DNA of 64,000 bases from assembly GCA_016214895.1 (NCBI GenBank), contig JACRMR010000003.1:1-64000 (forward strand). Direction: 5' to 3'. The number at the start of each line of letters is the position of its first letter. Position 1 is the first letter of the stretch. Origin of the DNA: a candidate division KSB1 bacterium (GTDB lineage: Bacteria; Electryoneota; RPQS01). Both the position numbers and the translations under genes were made by a program. The notes below the pieces were generated by a model. The model had not been told where the DNA came from, did no database searches, and saw nothing but the letters and a program-made list of their open reading frames with translations. Shown here one piece after another: positions 24,874-33,108 of the stretch.

Positions 24874-27072
24874 ATGACAAGTGCAAATCCGCAACCGAGT
24901 TTGGAGATTATCGCTAGCGCTGCTCGAGATGCGCAAAGACGTGTGATGGGAATGTCACTTGTCGGGCTAGCGGTCCAGCGACAGCACGACTTGCTTGAAT
25001 ACTTCGTCCCTCTGGTGAAGAAGGCCATCGCGGATTTGTGCCAGCAAGATGATCGTCGCGTGCAGATGTCAACCGAACAAATCAGAGACCATATTCGGGA
25101 ACAGTATTGTATTGTCATTCCTTTGGTGACGGTTCAGACCTTGTTGCGTCGACTCGAACAAACGGGGGTACTGAGGACTTTCGAAAACGGGAAGTTTGTT
25201 GAGGTGAGTGGTGACCTGCGCATAGAGGAACTAGATGCGCAAGATCGGCGTGCGCGCTCGATAAATGAGCTGATTCAAGCGTTTCAGAACTATTGCAAGG
25301 CAACGGACGTGTCCATTTCGGACGGAGAAGCACGGGTCCTTATTGTCCAGCAGTTCCGGAATCATGCGGTCGACGTCGCTGCTCTACTATTAAGTGCGGA
25401 TGAATCTCAGGCCCAGGCATCCACGACCGATGTCTCGCCCAAGCTCAACCGGGAATTTGCCGACTTCTTCCGAGAAATCAGAACGAACAATGAACGACTG
25501 TATGGAATAGCACGCGATCTCTATTTGTCGTCGTCACTTCTCGCAGTGGTAGAGTTACGCGATAATCTCGCGTCTTTGCCGGAGCTAAAGAGCAAGGTAA
25601 GAGTATTCTTGGACACGAATTTCTTGCTCCGCCTTCTCAACTGGCAAACCGTTTATGAATGTGCTGCAGCACAAGAATTGTTCGATGCGCTTACCGCCGG
25701 TCGAGCATCAGTTTGCGTGTATTCCTTTACAATTGCTGAACTCCGCAGAGTACTTGAGTGGTATGGGCGCGAGGCACTTGATCTATTAGATGGGCCGGTG
25801 AGGGAGTCGTTGCGAGAGAGCGACCTCAACGGCGTTGTGTCGGCTGTTCATAGACGCAGATTGAGTCGCATAGACTTCGAGCGATCTGTCGATAATCTTG
25901 AAGGTGCCATCGGCACCATGGGGCTTTCGGTTATTCAGACCGCCGAGCCCGGGCGTATGAATTTGGAATCAACCGAAATTGAGTCGCTCGTGAACGGCAA
26001 GCGAGTCTCCAAATTTAAGTCCGGGAAGACTGATGAAATCCTCAGACAGGAGGCAATGCATGATGTCGCTGCCGTTCATCAAGTGAGAAGAGCGCGCGGC
26101 GGCGAGATAGGGAGTTTCAAGGAGGCACAGGACTGGTTCTTGACGTGCGACAGGGTCTTGCACCGTTGGAACAGGGAGGCTCACAGGGCGAATGGTACCA
26201 TTCCGGAAGTGATTATGGACTATAGCATGACTAATCTGCTCTGGATAGCCAACCCTCAAGAACTCGCCAGCGCGGGAATTGACCATTTCCTCTCCAATGT
26301 CTCCGTTGGAACGACATATGACACCAGAACGCTTCATCTATTCCAGAAGCTGGTACGAAATCATGCCAAGGAGACTCCCGGCGACTTGCCTGTTATCGAA
26401 TTCGCTTATAGAACTCTTCGATCGCAAGAGGATAGGGAGGAGCTTCTTCAGGCGCAATCGAGGATCGGAACGGCTGATCTTGAAAGCGTGATTCGTGAGA
26501 AGATTGATAAGTCGCTCCGTGAGGCACAAGCAACAAGACTACGAGAGGAGGACGAGCGCGGAAAACTCGCTCGTGAAGTGGAACTGCTGAAGTCCCAGTC
26601 GGCGTCTACGATAAAAGACTATGTTACGCTTAAGAAAGCAAGCGAGGAACAGTCAGCCGAGGTTGCAGCCGAACTTCAATCATCCAAGAACGAATTAGTT
26701 AGTGCACGACAACAGCTTGACAGAGAGAGAGAAGCGCGTGAAAGAACTGAAGCCGACTACAAGAAGGCGCTAGCTGAACGAGATAAGAAGGAGCGGGAAC
26801 TGCGCGAGACCAGACTGACCTTGCGGTTCAGACAAGTTCTCATCGCCTCCATCTCTCTCACTCTGCTTCTGTCTCTGTTCACGTGGCTAAGTGACTACTC
26901 AGGATGGTTCAGGCTGGTTGCGCTAGCACCTGTCGCTGGATACTACGTGTGGTACAAATCCGCCGACACTGTACCAACGGATCGAACGCTGAGGATCTTC
27001 GCAAATGCTTTCAACATAACGGTCACATTGATTCACATTTGGGCAGTGTTTATCCACGCCACGGCGCCCTGA
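24874..27072 (+). CDS. Large wHTH-PIN-coiled-coil membrane protein, candidate defence or stress effector
   Basis: A 732-residue protein from ATG 24874 (GGAG 7 bases upstream). In order: helical N-terminus; a winged-helix-like segment (about 60-130, STEQIRDHIREQ, TVQTLLRRLEQTGVL); a PIN-like nuclease domain with candidate acidic residues D247 (FLDTN), E289 (IAELRR), D397 (MHDVAAVHQ) and D426 (TCDRV); a long charged coiled coil (about 520-650); and two C-terminal transmembrane helices. Such a layout would place an RNase domain at the inner membrane. The gene is visibly less GC-rich than its neighbours and stands alone between an O-methyltransferase and a repeat array, which suggests horizontal transfer. 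I do not recognise a named family for the full architecture. Confidence 0.65.
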   Translation: MTSANPQPSLEIIASAARDAQRRVMGMSLVGLAVQRQHDLLEYFVPLVKKAIADLCQQDDRRVQMSTEQIRDHIREQYCIVIPLVTVQTLLRRLEQTGVLRTFENGKFVEVSGDLRIEELDAQDRRARSINELIQAFQNYCKATDVSISDGEARVLIVQQFRNHAVDVAALLLSADESQAQASTTDVSPKLNREFADFFREIRTNNERLYGIARDLYLSSSLLAVVELRDNLASLPELKSKVRVFLDTNFLLRLLNWQTVYECAAAQELFDALTAGRASVCVYSFTIAELRRVLEWYGREALDLLDGPVRESLRESDLNGVVSAVHRRRLSRIDFERSVDNLEGAIGTMGLSVIQTAEPGRMNLESTEIESLVNGKRVSKFKSGKTDEILRQEAMHDVAAVHQVRRARGGEIGSFKEAQDWFLTCDRVLHRWNREAHRANGTIPEVIMDYSMTNLLWIANPQELASAGIDHFLSNVSVGTTYDTRTLHLFQKLVRNHAKETPGDLPVIEFAYRTLRSQEDREELLQAQSRIGTADLESVIREKIDKSLREAQATRLREEDERGKLAREVELLKSQSASTIKDYVTLKKASEEQSAEVAAELQSSKNELVSARQQLDREREARERTEADYKKALAERDKKERELRETRLTLRFRQVLIASISLTLLLSLFTWLSDYSGWFRLVALAPVAGYYVWYKSADTVPTDRTLRIFANAFNITVTLIHIWAVFIHATAP

Positions 27073-27206
27073 AAGTGAGTCTTCTTGTGCATCCCGCTGC
27101 ATGCAATGCTGAATGGCCATAGACGGTCTGCGTAACGCTGCTCTCGATGCGGGATGTACAGCCAGAGCGCATATCCATGCGGCGCTACAAAGGTCGGTGG
27201 CACTTT

Positions 27207-27240
27207 GATACGGGCGATGCAAGCGGCCCCTACAGCAAAT
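27207..27240 (+). repeat. Short dispersed repeat (ACGGGCGATGCAA type)
   Basis: The stretch GATACGGGCGATGCAAGCGG and the following CCCCTACAGCAA closely resemble about 38529-38565 (CACGGGCGATGCAATCGGCC) and about 39755-39785. All three are intergenic. Confidence 0.5.
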
Positions 27241-27251
27241 TCGCAATTCAG

Positions 27252-27279
27252 GTTTCAAGTTTCACGTTTCAAGTTTGCG
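27252..27279 (+). repeat. 7-bp tandem repeat array (GTTTCAA), unpaired
   Basis: GTTTCAA (27252-27258), GTTTCAC (27259-27265), GTTTCAA (27266-27272) and a degenerate GTTTGCG. It overlaps the possible TTG start of tdk at 27275. No complementary array is seen. Confidence 0.7.
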
Positions 27280-27883
27280 TGTGCATCCCTCTCCTCGTAA
27301 TACCGGCTGGATTGAAGTAATTTGCGGACCGATGTTCTCGGGGAAGACCGAAGAACTGATCCGCCGGCTCGTGCGCGCGCGGATTGCCAAGCAGGCGGTC
27401 GAAATCTTCAAGCCGAAGCTCGATGTGCGCTATGCCAAGACCGAGATCGTCTCGCACTCGCGGCTGGCGATTCCGTCGTCAGTCGTGGAGTCGCCGTGGG
27501 AGGTTCTGGAGCTGGCGAAGCATGCCGAGGTGGTGGGCGTGGATGAAGCACAGTTCCTCGGACTGGAACTCGTGCCGGTGGTGCAGCAGCTCGCCGATTC
27601 CGGCAAGCGCGTGATTATCGCGGGGCTGGACACCGACTATCGCGGACTGCCGTTCGAGCCGATTCCGCAGCTGCTGTGCATCGCCGAATATATTGACAAG
27701 ACCCTGGCCATCTGCGTGCGCTGCGGCAATCCGGCGAAGCACACGCAGCGGACGGTTGATTCCGACGAGCGCGTACTGGTCGGGGAATATGACTCCTATG
27801 AACCGCGCTGCAGGAAGTGCTTTGTGGCGCCGGCGGCGAAGATCGCTGTGGACCAGCTCACGCTGACGATCAACAAGGGATGA
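27275..27883 (+). CDS. tdk: Thymidine kinase
   Basis: About 202 residues, the type II (zinc-containing) class. P-loop GPMFSGKT lies near the N-terminus, the Walker B-like [10 protein letters not shown] in the middle and the zinc-lasso cysteines CVRCG and CRKC near the C-terminus. It phosphorylates thymidine and deoxyuridine with ATP. There is no ATG before the conserved [13 protein letters not shown] 27275 (inside the 7-bp array) or GTG 27281 must serve, with no good ribosome binding site. It belongs to the nucleoside-salvage genes of this region. Confidence 0.9.
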   Translation: MRVHPSPRNTGWIEVICGPMFSGKTEELIRRLVRARIAKQAVEIFKPKLDVRYAKTEIVSHSRLAIPSSVVESPWEVLELAKHAEVVGVDEAQFLGLELVPVVQQLADSGKRVIIAGLDTDYRGLPFEPIPQLLCIAEYIDKTLAICVRCGNPAKHTQRTVDSDERVLVGEYDSYEPRCRKCFVAPAAKIAVDQLTLTINKG

Positions 27884-27903
27884 GGACGGCGGGATGGGAA
27901 GTC

Positions 27904-27935
27904 AACGATGAACGATGAACGATGAACGATGAAGC
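27904..27935 (+). repeat. Left arm of four-helix-bundle element A: (AACGATG)4
   Basis: Four exact AACGATG units (27904-27931) plus AAGC. They are complementary to the right arm at 28358-28389; with one G-U pair, 32 bp could form in RNA. Confidence 0.9.
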
Positions 27936-27962
27936 CGCCATGAGGACGATGCGGGGACGGCG

Positions 27963-28355
27963 ATGAGTGACCCCGCGCCGGACAGCCGCGGCAAGCCGGG
28001 GGCTGACTTGAAAGCCCGGCTACTCGACTTTTCGCTTCGGATCATTCGACTTCAAGGAGCATTGCCCAAGGCGCCCGCGGCACAGACCATCAGCAGACAG
28101 TTGCTGAGAAGCGGGCTCTCGGTTGGCGCTCAGCAGCGCGAGGCGCATCGCGCAAAATCCGATGCCGACTTTGTCAGCAAGATGGAAGGTGCGCTGGGTG
28201 AGCCGGGCGAGACGACGTATTGGTTGGAGCTGCTGATCGTCGCGAAGATCGTCGAGCCTCGCCGCTTAGCACCACTCATGCGAGAAACCGAGGAATTGAC
28301 ATCAATACTTGTAGCATCGGTGAAACGAGTCAAGTCCCGAAGGACCCGGTCCTGA
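27963..28355 (+). CDS. Four-helix-bundle protein of the 23S rRNA IVS family, element A
   Basis: A 130-residue protein. It has the family pattern F.LRIIRL...LP, QLLRSGLSVGAQQREAHRAKS, DF.SKM..AL and ETTYWLELL in the expected helical order. The family is known as the ORF of intervening sequences in 23S rRNA and, as Avd, as the accessory protein of diversity-generating retroelements; it is basic and thought to bind nucleic acid. Here the gene is free-standing between tdk and nupC, and complementary 7-bp arrays bracket it exactly (27904-27935 and 28358-28389). The paralogue at 36330 has the same arrangement. The ribosome binding site is weak. Confidence 0.88.
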   Translation: MSDPAPDSRGKPGADLKARLLDFSLRIIRLQGALPKAPAAQTISRQLLRSGLSVGAQQREAHRAKSDADFVSKMEGALGEPGETTYWLELLIVAKIVEPRRLAPLMRETEELTSILVASVKRVKSRRTRS

Positions 28356-28357
28356 CC

Positions 28358-28389
28358 GCTTCGTCGTTCATCGTTCATCGTTCATCGTT
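28358..28389 (+). repeat. Right arm of four-helix-bundle element A: (CATCGTT) array
   Basis: GCTT, CGTCGTT, then three exact CATCGTT units (28369-28389), the reverse complement of the left arm. The array ends 10 bases before the nupC ATG and may contribute to or disturb its translation start. Confidence 0.9.
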
Positions 28390-28398
28390 CCCGAATTG

Positions 28399-29649
28399 AT
28401 GGAGCGCCTCCTTTCCCTGCTCGGCATTCCGGTTCTGATCCTGCTGGCATGGTTGATTCTGTCAACCGACCGGCGGCACTTTCCGTGGCGGGTGGTGCTA
28501 TGGGGCGTGGGGCTGCAATTCACGTTTGCGTTTCTGATTCTGTGGACACCGTGGGGGCGGAGTGGCTTCGCGTGGCTGGGGGATGTCGTCACCAAATTCC
28601 TGAGCTATTCGAACGAAGGCGCGGCCTTCATGTTCGGGAATTTGGTCAAGCAAGAGTATCAGCAGACGTTCGGCTTTCAATTCGCGTTTGCGATTTTGCC
28701 GACGATTATCTTTGTCGGCGCGGTGACGTCAATCGGCTATCACCTCGGGGTCCTGCAGCGCATCGTCAAGGGCGTCGCCTGGCTGATGGCCAAGACGATG
28801 GGCACGTCGGGCGCGGAATCGCTTTCGACCGCCGTGAATATCTTCGTCGGTCAGACCGAAGCGCCGCTGGTGATCCGGCCGTTCCTGAACCGGCTCACGA
28901 TGAGCGAACTGAATGCGGTGATGGTCGGCGGGTTCGCGGGGATCGCGGGCGGCGTGATGGCGGGATATATCCTGCTTGGCGTTCCGGCGAAACATCTGCT
29001 GGCGGCGTGCGTGATGTGCGCGCCGGCGTCGTTTGTGTTCGCCAAGATCGCGATTCCGGAACGTGACAAGCCGCTGACGGCCGGCCAGGTGCAGATGCCG
29101 GAGATTCCCCCCGCGTCCAACGTGATCGACGCGGCGGGTGCGGGAGCGCGGGACGGATTGTTGCTGGCGGCGAACGTGGGCGCGATGCTGATCGCATTCA
29201 TCGGGCTGATTGCGCTGATTAACGCGCTGCTCTCGTGGACGTCGGGCCACTTGTTCGATTGGGGCTTTCTCTGGTTCCCGGATAGTCTGCGCACGATCTT
29301 CAGCGTCGTGTTCGTTCCCGTCGGGGTGATCGTCGGCGTGCCGTGGCACGAGTGCCGCGATTTCGCCTACCTGATCGGCACGCAGATCTCGATTAATGAA
29401 TTCGTCGCGTACATCGAGCTGTCCAAGCTGATCGAGTCGGGCGCGCTTAGCGAACGCACGATCACGCTGGCGTCGTACGCGCTGTGCGGCTTTTGTAATT
29501 CTTCGTCCGTCGCGATTCAGATCGGCGGGATCTCAGCGCTGGTGCCGGAGCGCCGGCACGATCTGGCGAAACTTGGCTTGCGCGCGATGTTCTGCGGCGC
29601 GTTCGCCTGCTGGCAGACCGCCACGATCGCGGGCGTGCTGACATCCTGA
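28399..29649 (+). CDS. nupC: Concentrative nucleoside transporter, NupC family
   Basis: A 416-residue inner-membrane protein with about nine hydrophobic segments. The hallmark substrate and ion motif is NIFVGQTEAPLVIRPF near the middle, and a second conserved stretch is EFVAYIELSKL with SNYALCGFxN-like SYALCGFCN. It imports nucleosides with H+ or Na+. It fits the surrounding cdd, udk, tdk and punA as the uptake step of nucleoside salvage. The ATG at 28399 is used; the element A right arm lies directly upstream. Confidence 0.92.
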   Translation: MERLLSLLGIPVLILLAWLILSTDRRHFPWRVVLWGVGLQFTFAFLILWTPWGRSGFAWLGDVVTKFLSYSNEGAAFMFGNLVKQEYQQTFGFQFAFAILPTIIFVGAVTSIGYHLGVLQRIVKGVAWLMAKTMGTSGAESLSTAVNIFVGQTEAPLVIRPFLNRLTMSELNAVMVGGFAGIAGGVMAGYILLGVPAKHLLAACVMCAPASFVFAKIAIPERDKPLTAGQVQMPEIPPASNVIDAAGAGARDGLLLAANVGAMLIAFIGLIALINALLSWTSGHLFDWGFLWFPDSLRTIFSVVFVPVGVIVGVPWHECRDFAYLIGTQISINEFVAYIELSKLIESGALSERTITLASYALCGFCNSSSVAIQIGGISALVPERRHDLAKLGLRAMFCGAFACWQTATIAGVLTS

Positions 29650-29750
29650 ATTCACGGCCAAATTTGTCTTTCACCGATAGGCTGCGCTCAACGTACATTT
29701 AGCCCGCGCACCGGATGCATCGGCGCGCGGAAAAACAGGAGAGGTCCGCC

Positions 29751-31109
29751 ATGAAGCCGTTTTTACGTCTGTTATTGTTGCTGACACCGCTGCTGGTGCT
29801 GCTGGGTTGCAAGGAAGAGCACAACACGACCATCATTCAGGCCCCGGCGACGGACCCGCTGCGCGAACAGTTCGCGCTGGTGCCGCTGGGACCGATCGAC
29901 TATCCGCCGGACAATCCGCCGATGCAGGAGCGAATCACGCTCGGGCGGCTGCTGTTCTTTGACCCGATTCTGGGCGGCGAGCTGGACGTGTCGTGCGCGA
30001 CCTGCCATCATCCGGACTTTGCGTTCGGCGACGGGCGCCAGTTGCCGATCGGTGTGGCGGGCGGCCGCAGCCTCGGACCGACGCGCACGAGCGGCAGTTC
30101 GCGGATCAGCGGCGCTCCTGTCGGGTTTACGCCGCGCAATGCGCCGACCTGTTTCAACACCGCCTATAACGCGGACGAGCACGGCGTGCACGGTCACAAC
30201 GGATTCCAGTTTTGGGACGGTCGCGTGAAGAGCCTCGAAGTGCAGGCGACCAAGCCGATCACGTCGCGCGTGGAGATGCGCGGCGATGCTTACCCCGGCG
30301 ATGACGACGTGGCCGGCGCCACGTCGCTGGACTCGGTGCTGAATCGCCTGCGCGCGATCGACGAGTACGTCGCGCTGTTCATGAACGCCTTTCCGCAAGA
30401 GCACCAGGAATGGCAGATGGGTCTGCGCGAGCACGTGGTGGACTCCTCGACTTACGGCCGGTCGATCGGCGCGTACGAACGCGAGTTGGTCACCCGCAAT
30501 TCGGCGTATGATCGCTATGCCGACGGCGACGATCATGCGCTGACCAATTCGCAGAAGCGCGGTTTGGAGCTGTTCTTCACGACCGCGAAATGCAGCCAGT
30601 GCCACCCGGCGCCCGTGTTCAGCAACTATGAATTCACCGTGCAGGGCGCGCCGCAGATCGGTCCGGGCAAGGCGATTATTCCGGGCGATGACCTGGGCCG
30701 GTGTGAATTCACGCTGAATCCCGGTGATAATTATGCCTTCCGCACACCGACCCTGCGCAACGTGGAACTGACCGCGCCGTACATGCATGACGGCGTGTTC
30801 GGATCGCTGGAGGAAGTCGTGCAGTTCTACAACCATGGCTGCCAGCCGCGCCATCCGCAGTGTCCCGATGAAGCGGTGGATTCCCTTGTTCGTGATCCGC
30901 TCAATCTGACGGACGGGCAAGTCGAAGACCTCGTGTCCTTCCTCAAGGCGTTGACGGATCCGGGCACGGCGTTGCCGCAATTGCTGCTGACGGTTCCGGA
31001 GCGTGTGCCAAGTGGGCTGACGCCGGTATTCGGGTTGAGCGCGGACGGCGGACCGTTCGCGGAACCGCCGGCGGTTGAGCCGCGCGACAAGTACGCGCAC
31101 GTGCACTAA
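29751..31109 (+). CDS. Di-haem cytochrome c peroxidase/MauG-like lipoprotein
   Basis: A 452-residue protein. ATG 29751 is preferred (GGAGAGG upstream, then lipobox LVLLGC with Cys20). Two haem-binding motifs are present: C82-A-T-C85-H86 and C281-S-Q-C284-H285. Between them are the W/PI.R.EM-like TSRVEM segment and PIGVAGG after the first haem. The family reduces H2O2 in the periplasm or modifies protein residues (MauG). As a lipoprotein it would be anchored on the periplasmic side. It is monocistronic, with a strong terminator at 31239. Confidence 0.87.
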   Translation: MKPFLRLLLLLTPLLVLLGCKEEHNTTIIQAPATDPLREQFALVPLGPIDYPPDNPPMQERITLGRLLFFDPILGGELDVSCATCHHPDFAFGDGRQLPIGVAGGRSLGPTRTSGSSRISGAPVGFTPRNAPTCFNTAYNADEHGVHGHNGFQFWDGRVKSLEVQATKPITSRVEMRGDAYPGDDDVAGATSLDSVLNRLRAIDEYVALFMNAFPQEHQEWQMGLREHVVDSSTYGRSIGAYERELVTRNSAYDRYADGDDHALTNSQKRGLELFFTTAKCSQCHPAPVFSNYEFTVQGAPQIGPGKAIIPGDDLGRCEFTLNPGDNYAFRTPTLRNVELTAPYMHDGVFGSLEEVVQFYNHGCQPRHPQCPDEAVDSLVRDPLNLTDGQVEDLVSFLKALTDPGTALPQLLLTVPERVPSGLTPVFGLSADGGPFAEPPAVEPRDKYAHVH

Positions 31110-31238
31110 TCGGGAATTGGCGGATCGGAATTCCATGATGGTCAGGAGACCCTGCGCGGGGTGCGACGGTCTGGTGACCCTGGCGGCGTGGACTCTCCGA
31201 TTCCGACAGCCGGCGTCGCACGCGGCAGGTAATTGAAA

Positions 31239-31263
31239 AAGGGCGGGTCCACGACCCGCCCTT
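31239..31263. terminator. Bidirectional terminator
   Basis: AAGGGCGGGTC (31239-31249) pairs with GACCCGCCCTT (31253-31263), with A-rich sequence before and T-rich after. It lies between convergent genes. Confidence 0.85.
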
Positions 31264-31288
31264 CTGTTCCTGAGTTCATCCGTGCTCG

Positions 31289-32944
31289 TCAGCTCCCGGT
31301 GCGCGCCGGTGGGACGGGTGTGGACTCCACGATGAGTTCGCGGGCGCGTGACAGTGCCTCATCAAACGTTGCCACGACGTTGCTTTCGCCGATCAGTACG
31401 TACACCGGCGATTTCATCAGCGCGACAAACGGCTGCGCGCGAATCTCGGAGATAATCAGGGCCGCCCGCTGCTTGCGGGAGAGCTTCCAGAGTTCTTCGA
31501 GTGCGTGCAATCCGGTGCTGTCGATGGCATTGACCTTGTCCATTCTGACAATCCGGACCCGCGGCAGTTTGCGCGCAATCTGCATCGCTTCGCGCAGCTT
31601 GTACACCGCGCCGAAGAACAGCGGCCCGTTGATTTCGTACACATCCACGCCGCGCGGAATCGCGGACGCGGCAGGACTCTTCTGGCTCGCCCGATCCAAT
31701 TCCTGCGTGAAGACTCGCACGCCGGTCACCGCCGACATGCGTTTGATGAAGAGCGCACCGGCCAGCGCAATGCCGATCTGGATCCCGGTGGCGAGGTCAA
31801 CAAGCACGGTGATCCCGAGCGTCGTGAAGAGGACGGCGATGTCAGCCTTCGGCCCCTTGAGTTGGGCTACGACCGCTCGCCAGTCAAACAGATGAAAGGC
31901 CACGACGACCAGCGTGGCGGCGAGGGCTGCGAGGGGGATGAGCGACGCCCAGCGGCCAAACGCGAGCAGCACCAGCAGCAGGAATAGCGCGTGCGCAGCG
32001 CCGGATGCGGCGGTGGTCGCGCCGTTGCGAACGTTGGTGGCGGTGCGGGCAATGGCCGACGTGACCGGCAGACAGCCGAAGAGCGCGCTGCCGACATTGG
32101 CCAATCCCTGGGCGGTCAGGACGCGATTGGGTTCGTGTGTGTTGCCGGTGATGCCATCGGCTACGACCGCCGCGAGCAACGATTCCATCGCGGCGAGCAG
32201 CGCGATGGCAATCGCCGGCGAGACCATCGTGCGCAGCAGATCAAAACTGAGCGCCGGGAACACGGGCGGCGGAATGGCGGACGGCAGATCGGGGAAGCGA
32301 CTGCCAATGGTCTCCACGGGGAGTTGAAGCAGCTGCACGGCGGCGGTCGTGACGACGAGTGCGATCAGCGACCCGGGGATCTTCCCGAGCGGCCGGAATC
32401 CGGTCAGTTGCAGCAGCACGGTGATGGCCGAAATCGCGATGGCGTAGTAATTGGCCGAACCGAGCGCGGAACCGGCGGTGATCCACTTGGCCAGCACATT
32501 GCCACCGGCGACCGACACCGGCAGGCCGAGCAGATCGGGCAACTCACCGGTAACCAACAGAATCGCGACCCCGGTCGTGAATCCGGTGGTGACCGGGTAG
32601 GGAATGAACTTAATCAGTGAGCCGAAGCCGAAGCGGCCCATGAGCACCAGGACGACTCCCGCCATGAAAGTCGCGACGGCCAGCGCATCCAATCCGTATT
32701 GCGTTACGATCCCGAGCGCGAGCACGACAAACGGGCCCGAAGGCCCGCCGATTTGTACTCTGCAACCGGAAGTCAGCGCGATCAACGCCCCGCCGATCAC
32801 CGCCGCGAAGATGCCTTTCTCGGGGGAGACACCGCTGGCGATGGCGAAGGCAATGCAAAGCGGCAACGCCACGACACCGACAATCAGGCCGGCGGTAACG
32901 TCCGCAAGAAGTGCCGCACGAGTGAAGTCTCGCAGTCGTAACAT
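31289..32944 (-). CDS. SulP-family anion transporter with STAS domain, paralogue 1
   Basis: A 551-residue protein. The SulP membrane domain (about 1-400) opens with DVTAGLIVGVVALPLCIAFAIASG and carries SGCRVQIGGPSGPF. The cytoplasmic STAS domain (about 435-545) has GVDVYEINGPLFFGAVYKL and KVNAIDSTGLHALEEL, with Ser in the switch position. Members move sulfate, bicarbonate or other anions. It lies in tandem with a second SulP gene, separated by a dispersed repeat. The substrate cannot be read from sequence; no carbonic anhydrase or sulfur-assimilation gene is adjacent. Confidence 0.88.
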   Translation of the reverse strand: MLRLRDFTRAALLADVTAGLIVGVVALPLCIAFAIASGVSPEKGIFAAVIGGALIALTSGCRVQIGGPSGPFVVLALGIVTQYGLDALAVATFMAGVVLVLMGRFGFGSLIKFIPYPVTTGFTTGVAILLVTGELPDLLGLPVSVAGGNVLAKWITAGSALGSANYYAIAISAITVLLQLTGFRPLGKIPGSLIALVVTTAAVQLLQLPVETIGSRFPDLPSAIPPPVFPALSFDLLRTMVSPAIAIALLAAMESLLAAVVADGITGNTHEPNRVLTAQGLANVGSALFGCLPVTSAIARTATNVRNGATTAASGAAHALFLLLVLLAFGRWASLIPLAALAATLVVVAFHLFDWRAVVAQLKGPKADIAVLFTTLGITVLVDLATGIQIGIALAGALFIKRMSAVTGVRVFTQELDRASQKSPAASAIPRGVDVYEINGPLFFGAVYKLREAMQIARKLPRVRIVRMDKVNAIDSTGLHALEELWKLSRKQRAALIISEIRAQPFVALMKSPVYVLIGESNVVATFDEALSRARELIVESTPVPPARTGS

Positions 32945-32952
32945 GGGGTCGA

Positions 32953-33104
32953 ATTCACGAACCGGGACGCAGGTGCCCGGGAGCTGCGAAGGAACTCACA
33001 AACTCAATGAAAAGTGGGGCGCGACTCGTTCCGATTCCGGCGGGGTGAGGGCACCCGGCTCGGCGGATGTTGGTTTGGGCAACGAGCCCGTGCGACGCTA
33101 CGGC
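32953..33104 (-). repeat. Dispersed repeat, copy 2
   Basis: Reverse-strand copy of the repeat at 7956-8105, filling most of the gap between the two SulP genes. It includes a variable-stem hairpin (about 33031-33066: GATTCCGG, CGGGGTGAGGGCACCCGG, CTCGGCGG). Confidence 0.65.
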
Positions 33105-33108
33105 TGAA

